Positions 1 to 5,606 of a DNA stretch of 6,435 nucleotides are shown here, in pieces (position 1 is the first letter of the stretch; each line of letters starts with the position of its first letter). The notes beneath the pieces are model-generated. The model ran no database searches, was not told the DNA's origin, and was given only the letters and a program-made list of their open reading frames with translations. Source of the DNA: an uncultured Collinsella sp. (GTDB lineage Bacteria > Actinomycetota > Coriobacteriia > Coriobacteriales > Coriobacteriaceae); NCBI GenBank assembly GCA_900546825.1, contig UREE01000089.1:1-6435 (forward strand), in the 5' to 3' direction. Both the position numbers and the translations under genes were made by a program.

Positions 1-535
1 CGAGCGGGTCGTTCTTGTCCTCGTTCTCCTCGATGCGCGCGCCAACCATAAGGTCGTCGATGTTGCGGCCCGAGACCTGACCATAGTTGGGATCGCTGCG
101 CACGGCAAAGTACACGTCGCCGTTATCGGCGGCGTAGGCATGGCCCTGCTCGATAAGCGTCTTGATCATAGCGATCATGGGGCCGATCTCCTTGGTGGCG
201 CGGGGGCGCACATCGGGATCGAGCACGTTGGCGGCACGCATGACGCCGATGAACTTGTCGGAGAACTCCGTCGCGACCTCGGCGGCCGTGCGGCCCTGCT
301 CGTTGGCACGCTTGATGATCTTGTCATCGACATCGGTGAGGTTCTGGGCGAACGTGACCTCGTAGCCGCTCGCGATGAGCCAGCGACGAATCACGTCAAA
401 GCTGATGAACGTGCGGGCATTGCCGATGTGGATGTTGTCGTAGACCGTGGGGCCACACACGTACATGCGGACCTTGCCGGACTCGATGGGCTGGAACTCT
501 TCCTTTTTATGGGTAGCGCTGTTGTAGATACGCAT
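1..535 (-). CDS. cysS: Cysteinyl-tRNA synthetase, N-terminal part (partial)
   Basis: Class I aminoacyl-tRNA synthetase that ligates cysteine to tRNA-Cys in the cytoplasm. The 178 visible residues begin MRIYNSATHKKEEF and hold the catalytic Rossmann-fold signature CGPTVYDNIHIGNART at about residues 27-42. Cys27 is expected to be a zinc ligand, and HIGN (36-39) is the family's form of the HIGH motif. NLTDVDDKIIKRA follows at about residues 66-78, also typical. The gene runs off the left edge just before the usual DPLDFALWK block, so the KMSKS loop and anticodon-binding domain (family total about 460-480 residues) lie outside. The ATG at 533-535 has an AAGGAG ribosome site at 542-547, 6 bases upstream and overlapping the end of ispF. 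It starts 3 bases after the ispF stop, so it is the last visible gene of the disA-ispD-ispF-cysS unit. Identity is essentially certain. Confidence 0.97.
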   Translation of the reverse strand, partial: MRIYNSATHKKEEFQPIESGKVRMYVCGPTVYDNIHIGNARTFISFDVIRRWLIASGYEVTFAQNLTDVDDKIIKRANEQGRTAAEVATEFSDKFIGVMRAANVLDPDVRPRATKEIGPMIAMIKTLIEQGHAYAADNGDVYFAVRSDPNYGQVSGRNIDDLMVGARIEENEDKNDPL

Positions 536-538
536 TCG

Positions 539-1033
539 TTACTCCTTAACGGTTTTCTGTAGCAGGCAGACTGCCCAGGCGCCAATTCCCTCGCCTTGGC
601 CTTCCCAACCGAGCTTTTCGGTCGTGGTGGCGGCGACGCCCACGTTTTCGACGTCAACGCCCAGGGCATGGGCAAGGTTGGCGCGCATGGCATCGCGGTG
701 CGGAGTGATCTTGGGTTGCTGACAGGCAATGGTGCAATCGGCATCGACAAACTCAAAGCCCAGCTCGCGCGCATAGTCCATCACGCGAGCGAGCAGCACC
801 ATCGAATCGGCACCCTCGTAGGCGGGGTCGGTATCGGGGAATAGCTTGCCGATGTCTCCCCCGCGGCAGGCGCCCAGAATGGCGTCGGCCAAGGCGTGCG
901 CGAGCACATCGGCATCCGAGTGGCCCAGCAGGCCGCGCTCGTAGGGGATGTCGACCCCGCCGATGATACATCGACGCCCCTCCACCAAACGGTGGACGTC
1001 GTAGCCGTGGCCAATGCGCAGGTTACTGAACAT
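539..1033 (-). CDS. ispF: 2-C-methyl-D-erythritol 2,4-cyclodiphosphate synthase
   Basis: Converts CDP-methylerythritol 2-phosphate to the 2,4-cyclodiphosphate with release of CMP, the fifth step of the MEP isoprenoid pathway. It is a cytoplasmic homotrimer in known cases. The 164 residues match the usual length of about 160. Family signatures are GHGYDVHR (8-15), LLGHSDADVLAHALADA (35-51), GDIGKLFPDTD, and ATTTEKLGWEGQGEGI near the C terminus. Asp12, His14 and His46 have the same spacing as the E. coli zinc ligands Asp8, His10 and His42. The ATG at 1031-1033 lies inside the end of ispD (11-base overlap). A purine-rich GGGAGAGGA stretch upstream serves as ribosome site, so translation is probably coupled to ispD. 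There is no sign of damage. The neighbouring ispD supplies the preceding intermediate, one kinase step (IspE) earlier. Confidence 0.97.
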   Translation of the reverse strand: MFSNLRIGHGYDVHRLVEGRRCIIGGVDIPYERGLLGHSDADVLAHALADAILGACRGGDIGKLFPDTDPAYEGADSMVLLARVMDYARELGFEFVDADCTIACQQPKITPHRDAMRANLAHALGVDVENVGVAATTTEKLGWEGQGEGIGAWAVCLLQKTVKE

Positions 1034-1751
1034 GGGGAAGGTCCTCTCCCTCGGCCATGCGACCGAGCAGAATCGCGGTTACGGGACGCAGGTCTTCGGG
1101 CACCGTCACCTTAAGGTTATCGCGCGGGCTCTGGACACAGCGGACGCGCCCGCCCATGCGCTCGACCAGCGATGAATCGTCGGTACCGATAAAGCCCTCG
1201 GCGATAGCAGCGGCGTGAGCGCGCTTCATGGCGTCGACGCTAAAGATCTGCGGCGTCTGCGCTGCCCAGTAGAGCTCACGCGGCGGCGTCTCGACGATAT
1301 TGTCGCCATCGACGATCTTGAGCGTGTCGATCGCGGGCTGGCCGCACACGACACCGTCGAGAGCACGGTCGCTCACGAGCACGTCGATAGCGTGGTCGAT
1401 GGCCTCGGTCGTAATGAGCGGACGAGCGCCATCGTGAATGGCGACGTATTCAAAGCCCGCCGGAACCGCATGCACGCCGGCACGGGTGGAGTCCTGGCGG
1501 GTATCGCCGGCATCGGCAAAACTGATGGGCGTGTCATAGTCAAACGGGTCGATGGCCAGGCGGCGCATCTCGGCACGACGCTCGGCAGGGCAAACCACGA
1601 CGATGTGGCCGACCTTATCGCTACGGTCAAACGCGCGGATGGACCAGCTCATAAGCGGACGGCCCGCTACATTGACGAGCTGCTTGCCACCGGGGTTACC
1701 AAAGCGCTGGCCGCTGCCGCCGGCAACGACCACGGCGCATACGGGCGCCAT
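1023..1751 (-). CDS. ispD: 2-C-methyl-D-erythritol 4-phosphate cytidylyltransferase
   Basis: Transfers CMP from CTP to methylerythritol 4-phosphate, the third step of the MEP pathway. The 242 residues show the nucleotidyltransferase start AVVVAGGSGQRFG (6-18) with Arg16 and Lys23 spaced as E. coli Arg20 and Lys27. They also show GDTRQDS (82-88), HDGARP (106-111), PAIDTLK, an Arg just before LYWAAQTPQIF, TDDSSLVE, and DNLKVTVPEDL with Lys214 matching E. coli Lys213. The loop before Lys23 reads NPGGKQ rather than the common PKQ form, a small variation. The start ATG (1749-1751) shares one base with the disA stop (TAATG), with an AGGGG ribosome site just upstream inside disA, so translational coupling is likely. 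It is monofunctional: ispF is a separate, overlapping gene, not an IspDF fusion. Confidence 0.96.
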   Translation of the reverse strand: MAPVCAVVVAGGSGQRFGNPGGKQLVNVAGRPLMSWSIRAFDRSDKVGHIVVVCPAERRAEMRRLAIDPFDYDTPISFADAGDTRQDSTRAGVHAVPAGFEYVAIHDGARPLITTEAIDHAIDVLVSDRALDGVVCGQPAIDTLKIVDGDNIVETPPRELYWAAQTPQIFSVDAMKRAHAAAIAEGFIGTDDSSLVERMGGRVRCVQSPRDNLKVTVPEDLRPVTAILLGRMAEGEDLPHVQ

Positions 1752-2818
1752 TATGCGTTCCCCTGTTTGGTGCCCTTCATGCGGTACAGGGAGTCCGCAA
1801 GAATGGCAGGGTTGTTAACGCCAAAGTCGCCCAGGCGCTCCGGATCCTCGCTGATGTCGTCCATGAGCTCCTGCAGCGAGCCGTACTCGTCGACGATCTT
1901 CTCGGCCACGCCGTCGCGCACGACGGACACGCGAGAAAGCGTGCGCAGGCCCAGCGGCGTCATGACGGAGTCCTCGTCCAGGTCGTCATAGCCCAGAACT
2001 GCCGCCACATGCTGCGGGTCGGACAAGTCCTTGGGCGTCATACGGGCAAGCTCAGCGCGGATCTTCTCGGCGTTGGCCTCAGAGGAATCGCTTGCGTAGT
2101 CGCGGATCATCAAGTCGTATTCGGTATCCATGCTGGAGCCCGCGAGCTGCTCGAGCTGCATCTGCACGAGCTTGCCCTGGTTACCCAGCTTGACAATGCA
2201 ATCCTTAAGCTCGGTCTTTGCCTGCTGCATGATCTCGAAGCTCGAGAAGATGCCGGTGATGTCGGCGAGCGTGACGTAGTCGTCGAGCTCGAGGGCCGTC
2301 AGGCGCAGCAGGGAGCGATCGAGCGACTGACGGGTAGTCTGGAGCGTGGCGACGAGCTGGTTGACCGAGCTCATGATGGTGGTGACGGGCTGGATCTCGT
2401 AGCTCTTGCCGTGAACGTACACGTTGACGACGGCACGACGGGCCGAGACCGAGATCACGATGGCGTCGGTGAGCACCGACATGCGGGCGGCGGTGCGGTG
2501 GCGCATGCCCGTCTCGCTCGTGGCAAGCGAGGGATCGGGATTGAGGTGGAAGTTGGCGCGCAGGATCTGGGTGAGGTCGCCGTCGATGACGATGGCGCCG
2601 TCCATCTTGGAAAGCTCGAACAGGCGGTTCGAGGTAAACGAAATGTTGAGCGGGAAGCCGTCGTTACCAGCAGCGAGCACGTTTTCGGTGTCGCCGACGC
2701 AGATAAGGGCGCCCAGGTGACCAGCAATGATCATGTCGAGGGCGGTGCGAATCGGCTGACCGGGGGCAGTCAGGCGAATAGCCTGTTCCATACGCTTTTG
2801 CAGCTCGTTCTTATCCAA
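1751..2818 (-). CDS. disA: DNA integrity scanning diadenylate cyclase DisA
   Basis: Condenses two ATP into the second messenger c-di-AMP; in Bacillus the octamer scans DNA and stops cyclase activity at branched structures. The 355 residues match the family length (about 357). The DAC domain spans about 10-150 with the two catalytic motifs MDGAIV (Asp73-Gly74-Ala75) and GMRHRTAAR (Arg106-His107-Arg108), almost the same numbering as T. maritima DisA. A helical DisA linker follows (about 150-280), then a C-terminal helix-hairpin-helix region (about 285-350). The second hairpin reads LGDFGVNNPAIL at 329-340 and lacks the usual GIG-type loop, so DNA binding may be altered. The start is TTG at 2816-2818, preceded by GGGAG 7 bases away. 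The in-frame stop TGA at 2852-2854 leaves no other good start, and beginning at Met10 would cut the N-terminal helix. First gene of the disA-ispD-ispF-cysS unit; no clear promoter seen. Confidence 0.96.
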   Translation of the reverse strand: MDKNELQKRMEQAIRLTAPGQPIRTALDMIIAGHLGALICVGDTENVLAAGNDGFPLNISFTSNRLFELSKMDGAIVIDGDLTQILRANFHLNPDPSLATSETGMRHRTAARMSVLTDAIVISVSARRAVVNVYVHGKSYEIQPVTTIMSSVNQLVATLQTTRQSLDRSLLRLTALELDDYVTLADITGIFSSFEIMQQAKTELKDCIVKLGNQGKLVQMQLEQLAGSSMDTEYDLMIRDYASDSSEANAEKIRAELARMTPKDLSDPQHVAAVLGYDDLDEDSVMTPLGLRTLSRVSVVRDGVAEKIVDEYGSLQELMDDISEDPERLGDFGVNNPAILADSLYRMKGTKQGNA

Positions 2819-2954
2819 GGCATCGCTCCCATCGTATACGCTCCATAAACGTCAATAAGTTTCTCACGGTTTGCCCCTGTGACGCCCGCAAAATCCGATG
2901 CTTACAGAATGAGCGAACACAGCTGAGAGCCCCAATCCAAATGAGCTGCTTATG
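2819..2954. other. Divergent intergenic region upstream of disA
   Basis: About 136 bases between disA and the mntP control region. It should hold the disA promoter and 5' leader, but I find no pair of hexamers resembling -35 and -10 at proper spacing on the minus strand. TTGACG at 2849-2854 lacks a matching -10. No open reading frame, tRNA or RadA remnant is visible. AATCCGATGC (2892-2901) recurs inverted at 2960-2970 with one extra base. CGTATACG (2833-2840) is an 8-base palindrome that may be chance. Confidence 0.5.
2826..2830 (-). promoter_or_regulatory. Ribosome binding site deciding the TTG start of disA
   Basis: GGGAG on the minus strand, 7 bases before the TTG at 2816-2818. Two nearby ATGs (2830-2832 and 2821-2823) are out of frame with disA, so this site and the in-frame TGA at 2852-2854 support the TTG. 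The combination of a short Shine-Dalgarno and TTG suggests modest translation; that last point is inference. Confidence 0.6.
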
Positions 2955-2963
2955 TGGTAGCAT
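2955..2963 (+). promoter_or_regulatory. Candidate extended -10 promoter of mntP
   Basis: TGGTAGCAT contains an extended -10 TGn followed by TAGCAT (4 of 6 to TATAAT, keeping A2 and T6). Transcription would begin near 2970, just ahead of the riboswitch P1 stem at 2978, which is where it should. The matching -35 (ATCCAA, 2935-2940) is poor. Tentative. Confidence 0.35.
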
Positions 2964-2977
2964 CGGGATTCGCATAA

Positions 2978-3075
2978 ATGAGGGAGTAGTCGCGTGATCG
3001 GGTTCGCCTCCGGTGGCGCGGCAAGTCAACACACTGGCCGATGCGGCCTGGCTTGCCTTAATGAACGAGACTCGT
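2978..3075 (+). promoter_or_regulatory. yybP-ykoY manganese riboswitch aptamer upstream of mntP
   Basis: This RNA family binds Mn2+ and typically controls Mn2+ exporters. The conserved GGGAGTAG lies at 2982-2989 (L1 side). The closing ACGAGAC at 3065-3071 corresponds to the AGCAAGAC block of the L. lactis aptamer (L3 side). The closing stem P1 can be drawn as ATGAG (2978-2982) with CTCGT (3071-3075), including one G-U pair. Inside are a hairpin CGCC/GGCG around TCCGGT (about 3005-3018), a stem GGCAAG (3020-3025) with CTTGCC (3052-3057), the conserved-looking AGTCAACACAC, and a GGCC-GATGC-GGCC hairpin (3036-3048). The 3' strand of P1 lies within the 5' arm of the following terminator, so ligand-bound P1 and the terminator exclude each other. 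That predicts read-through into mntP at high Mn2+. Family assignment rests on conserved motifs, layout and the downstream mntP. Confidence 0.92.
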
Positions 3076-3112
3076 GGCTGTGCGCGCAACGCGTACGCCA
3101 CGGGTCTTTTTT
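3068..3112 (+). terminator. Riboswitch-controlled intrinsic terminator (mntP leader)
   Basis: AGACTCGTGGC (3068-3078) pairs with GCCACGGGTCT (3097-3107) with one G-U pair. An inner stem GTGCGCG (3080-3086) with CGCGTAC (3090-3096) closes a CAA loop, leaving T3079 as a bulge. Six T follow (3107-3112). This is the off state of the expression platform, competing with aptamer stem P1 for bases 3071-3075. Confidence 0.92.
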
Positions 3113-3165
3113 GTTGCTCCCCCAAGAGGTACACGCGGGCCCGCCCGCAGAGAGGGAGCCAGACT

Positions 3166-3744
3166 ATGGGACTCGCAGAGCTCGTGCTGCTCGCCGTTGG
3201 CCTTTCGATGGACGCCTTTGCCGTATCCATCTGCAAGGGCCTTGGCATGAAGAAGATCAACCTTAAAGTCGCCGTGGTGCTCGGCCTGTTCTTTGGCGGC
3301 TTTCAGGCTGGCATGCCCGTAATCGGATGGGCGCTCGGCGGTCAATTCATGGGCATCATCGGACCCATCGACCATTGGATCGCCTTTATCCTTTTGGCCT
3401 TCATCGGCGGCAAAATGCTGTGGGAGGCCTTTACCGAGGACGAGAATGAAGGCGACGGCAAGGATGCCGAAAAAATTGACTTGGGTGAGTACCTGATCCT
3501 CGCCATTGCCACCTCAATCGACGCCCTAGCGGTGGGCATCTCATTTGCCGCGCTCTCGGTCGACATCGTGCCCGCCGTATCGCTCATCGGCGTCACGACG
3601 TTTGTCTTTTCCGTTGCCGGCGTAGCGATCGGCCACACCTTTGGCGCGCGCTACGAAAAACCTGCCACCATCGTGGGCGGCATCGTGCTAATCCTCATCG
3701 GGCTTAAGATCTTACTTGAGCATCTGGGGGTTCTCGCACTGTAA
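3166..3744 (+). CDS. mntP: Manganese efflux pump MntP
   Basis: Small inner-membrane exporter of Mn2+ (formerly DUF204/YebN). The 192 residues (E. coli MntP has 188) comprise two related halves of about three hydrophobic helices each, separated by an acidic loop (about 90-108, rich in D, E and K). Each half carries the signature with the key aspartate: GLSMDAFAVSI with Asp16 in the first helix and ATSIDALAVGISF with Asp119 in the second half, matching E. coli Asp16 and Asp118. GGFQAGMPVIGW and AFIGGKMLWEAF are also family motifs. The start is ATG 3166-3168, with AGGGAG at 3153-3158, 7 bases upstream. The reading frame stays open back to 3013, but that stretch is riboswitch RNA. It is a single-gene unit, divergent from disA, controlled by the Mn2+ riboswitch and closed by its own terminator. 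Confidence 0.96.
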   Translation: MGLAELVLLAVGLSMDAFAVSICKGLGMKKINLKVAVVLGLFFGGFQAGMPVIGWALGGQFMGIIGPIDHWIAFILLAFIGGKMLWEAFTEDENEGDGKDAEKIDLGEYLILAIATSIDALAVGISFAALSVDIVPAVSLIGVTTFVFSVAGVAIGHTFGARYEKPATIVGGIVLILIGLKILLEHLGVLAL

Positions 3745-3749
3745 CGAAT

Positions 3750-3784
3750 AACGGCCGCCCGGCATTACGCCAGGCGGCCGTTTT
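3750..3784 (+). terminator. Intrinsic terminator of mntP, in the convergent gap with pepD
   Basis: AACGGCCGCC (3750-3759) pairs perfectly with GGCGGCCGTT (3773-3782). After a C/A mismatch an inner GGC/GCC pairs around ATTAC, and TTTT ends at 3784. It starts 6 bases after the mntP stop. On the minus strand the same hairpin is followed only by a broken T run (GTTATTCG), so it may act weakly for pepD, which has no better terminator in the 80-base gap. Confidence 0.9.
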
Positions 3785-3824
3785 CATAGCCAGCCGTTTT
3801 AGAGCGGCTTAACCAAGGCGACCC

Positions 3825-5282
3825 TTACGCGGCAAGGCGCTTGAGGACGTCGATGAGCAGCTCGTAGAAGCGCTCGGCAGAAGCGAGCTCCATGCTCTCG
3901 TCCGGGGTGTGGACATCGGAGAGTGTCGGGCCCACGGCGATGGCGTCCAGACCGTGCAGGGCCTCGGCAAACAGGCCGCACTCAAGGCCGGCGTGAATGG
4001 ACTCGATGCGCAGCTCGGAGCCAAAGAGTTCACGGTAGCTCTCGACAAAGACGTCGCGGACCGGCGAATGCTCGGCATAGCTCCAGCCGGGATACTCGAA
4101 CTCGAACTTGGCGTCGAAGCCCAAGACATCGGCCAGCGTCTGGAGGCGGTCCTTGAACTCGTTCTGCAGCGAGGTGATCGAGGAGCGCGGGGACAGCATG
4201 ATCTTGACCTCGACGTCAGAAGTGGCGACCACACCGATGTTGGAGGAAACCTCGACGGAGCCGTCGGTGGCGACGTTGCGGCGAATCACGCCGTTAGGGG
4301 CAAGACGCAGAGCGCGAATGAGGGCAAGTGCGGACTTCTGGTCCATGGCCTCGACCTCGGCGTCGTCGGCAATCTCGACGGTGCAGGTAAAGCCGGGATC
4401 GAAGACCTCGAGCTCGGCAGTGACGTCGGCGATGATGCCACGGGCGATCTGGGCCGCGGCCTCGGCGGCAGCGTGGTCGGCGTAGACCAGAACAGCCCTG
4501 CACTCACGGTTGATGGCGTTGTCCTTAGTGCCGCCGTTAAAGCTGACGATGGCGGGCTCGCCGGCGACCATCAGGCGGTCGATGATACGGGCCATGATGA
4601 GGTTGCCGTTGCCGCGTTCCAAGTTGATGTCAGAGCCGGAGTGACCACCCAGTAGGCCGGAGATGTCGAGCGTGAGGGTGCTACCGGTCTTGTGCTCGCG
4701 CGCGATAGGGCAGGTGTAGGTAACGACGACGCCGCCGGCGCAGCTGACGGTGGCAACGCCCTCTTCCTCGGAGTCAAGGTTAATCATGGTGCGGGCGCTA
4801 ATCTGGGACTTGTCGAGCGTCTCGGCGCCGACCAGGCCAGTCTCCTCGTCGGTGGTGAATACGCACTCGAGGGCGGGGTGAGCAATCGAATCGTCGTTGA
4901 GCACAGTAAGCATCAGAGCGACAGCAATGCCGTTGTCGGCGCCCAGGGTGGTGCCGTTAGCGGTGAGGACGCCGTCCTTGACGACCAAGTCGATACCATC
5001 GGTCGTAAAGTCGTGCTCGACGGAACCCAACTTGTCGCACACCATATCGATGTGGCCCTGCAGCATCACGGTCGGGGCATTCTCGGCGCCGGCAGAAGCG
5101 GGCTTGCGAATGATGACGTTGTAGACCTCGTCCTGGTACACATCGAGGCCGCGCTCCTTGGCAAACGCAACCAAGAAATCGCTGATGCCCTTCTCGTTGC
5201 CAGACCCACGGGGGATCGCGCTGACCTCCTCAAAGAAATGGAACAGCTGGGCGGGCTCGTAGCCGGTGATCTTGTAATCCAT
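3825..5282 (-). CDS. pepD: Aminoacyl-histidine dipeptidase (peptidase D, M20C family)
   Basis: Cytosolic metallo-dipeptidase that hydrolyses Xaa-His dipeptides such as carnosine and other unblocked dipeptides. The 485 residues equal the E. coli PepD length. Metal and catalytic residues of the M20 family are present: QGHIDMV (His77, Asp79), LGADNG (Asp116, bridging metal ligand), TTDEETG (catalytic Glu146, ligand Glu147), NLDSEEEG (Asp170) and DVHTPDE (His458). All are three residues below the Vibrio PepD numbering. SGLLGGHSGSDI marks the beginning of the lid/dimerisation domain (about 205-385). The start is ATG 5280-5282, with a strong AAGGAGG site 4 bases upstream. The frame stays open to 5387, but the extra N-terminal stretch has no family similarity that I can see. 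No signal peptide. It is codirectional with clpC but separated from it by a terminator, so it is probably its own transcript. The physiological substrate cannot be told from sequence. Confidence 0.95.
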   Translation of the reverse strand: MDYKITGYEPAQLFHFFEEVSAIPRGSGNEKGISDFLVAFAKERGLDVYQDEVYNVIIRKPASAGAENAPTVMLQGHIDMVCDKLGSVEHDFTTDGIDLVVKDGVLTANGTTLGADNGIAVALMLTVLNDDSIAHPALECVFTTDEETGLVGAETLDKSQISARTMINLDSEEEGVATVSCAGGVVVTYTCPIAREHKTGSTLTLDISGLLGGHSGSDINLERGNGNLIMARIIDRLMVAGEPAIVSFNGGTKDNAINRECRAVLVYADHAAAEAAAQIARGIIADVTAELEVFDPGFTCTVEIADDAEVEAMDQKSALALIRALRLAPNGVIRRNVATDGSVEVSSNIGVVATSDVEVKIMLSPRSSITSLQNEFKDRLQTLADVLGFDAKFEFEYPGWSYAEHSPVRDVFVESYRELFGSELRIESIHAGLECGLFAEALHGLDAIAVGPTLSDVHTPDESMELASAERFYELLIDVLKRLAA

Positions 5283-5286
5283 GGTG

Positions 5287-5293
5287 CCTCCTT
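5287..5293 (-). promoter_or_regulatory. Strong ribosome binding site fixing the pepD start
   Basis: AAGGAGG on the minus strand, 4 bases before the ATG at 5280-5282. It selects this start over an in-frame upstream ATG at 5385-5387. Confidence 0.8.
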
Positions 5294-5410
5294 GGCGCAA
5301 CTGGTTAGACAGTAAGACATGCGACTTGTATATTCCCAGACTTTGCGTGCATAAACCAGTCGAAAACGCCGAGCGCCCTTGCATCATCGGCTAACGGTGG
5401 GGAGACGCCA

Positions 5411-5426
5411 CTTTATTATGATAAAG
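5411..5426. repeat. A+T-rich inverted repeat upstream of pepD (possible operator)
   Basis: CTTTAT (5411-5416) and ATAAAG (5421-5426) are perfect inverted arms around TATG. The element overlaps the best -10-like sequence of the region on the minus strand (TATCAT). It resembles an operator for a dimeric repressor, but no family consensus is recognised. Confidence 0.4.
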
Positions 5427-5446
5427 CAGGTTAGACGGGCCGCGCC

Positions 5447-5466
5447 GAAGGGACGTTTGACCCTTC
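5447..5466. repeat. Short hairpin-forming inverted repeat upstream of pepD
   Basis: GAAGGG (5447-5452) and CCCTTC (5461-5466) are perfect 6-base arms around an 8-base loop. No T run follows on either strand, so it is not a terminator. It could fold in a pepD leader RNA if transcription begins upstream of it. Confidence 0.35.
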
Positions 5467-5554
5467 AACCAACCTCAACGCTTGATCAACGTTTATGCAT
5501 ACGCCATTAGTATGTTTAATGAGATTTACTTTGAACGAAGGGGCCTTTCAACAG

Positions 5555-5581
5555 AAAAAGGGCGCTCCTTTGGAACGCCCT
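5555..5581 (-). terminator. Intrinsic terminator of clpC
   Basis: On the minus strand AGGGCGTTCC (5581-5572) pairs with GGAGCGCCCT (5568-5559), ten pairs including one G-U, around an AAA loop. A T run follows (5559-5555). It lies about 25 bases after the clpC stop and separates clpC from pepD. The plus strand has no T run, so it acts in one direction. Confidence 0.92.
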
Positions 5582-5606
5582 CGTGGACACAAGGTTTTGT
5601 TACGCC

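Larger units (their letters stand above)
5348..5499. repeat. Distant 9-base inverted repeat flanking the pepD leader
   Basis: TGCATAAAC at 5348-5356 recurs exactly, inverted, as GTTTATGCA at 5491-5499, about 134 bases apart. Both copies follow GCG closely when read in the same sense. Two sites for one DNA-binding protein or chance are both possible. Confidence 0.4.
5283..5554. other. Non-coding leader region between clpC terminator and pepD
   Basis: About 270 bases without a supportable gene on either strand. More A+T-rich than its surroundings in parts, notably 5411-5426 and 5482-5535. It must hold the pepD promoter, yet no convincing -35/-10 pair emerges. TATCAT within 5411-5426 (minus) is a 5-of-6 -10 match without a -35, and TTCAAA near 5530-5535 lacks a good -10. 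It contains three inverted repeats, listed separately. A long pepD leader, an operator region or a small RNA are all possible; none is proven. Confidence 0.5.

Noticed and set aside
1215..1991. Plus-strand open frame (258 codons) across ispD and disA
   Set aside because: It is opposite two well-supported genes, has no ribosome site or motif, and crosses their junction.
2009..2848. Long plus-strand open frame (279 codons) opposite disA
   Set aside because: It is an antisense shadow of a clearly conserved gene in GC-rich DNA. The composition is low in aromatic residues and rich in Gly, Val, Asp, Glu and His, and no family motif or ribosome site is seen.
3013..3165. N-terminal extension of mntP by 51 codons
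   Set aside because: The stretch is riboswitch and terminator RNA. The extension has no ribosome site, and the ATG at 3166 gives the exact MntP N terminus with Asp16 in register.
3792..3813. Small hairpin AGCCG/CGGCT as a pepD terminator
   Set aside because: Only five pairs around an 8-base loop and no T run follows on the minus strand.
4692..5315. Plus-strand open frame opposite the N-terminal half of pepD
   Set aside because: Antisense shadow; the pepD catalytic motifs on the other strand explain the coding constraint.
5283..5387. 35-codon N-terminal extension of pepD
   Set aside because: The AAGGAGG site and ATG at 5280-5282 give the family-standard 485 residues with catalytic residues in register.
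5283..5554. A c-di-AMP (ydaO-type) or other known riboswitch upstream of pepD
   Set aside because: I could not match conserved blocks of any known riboswitch class; only short inverted repeats are visible.
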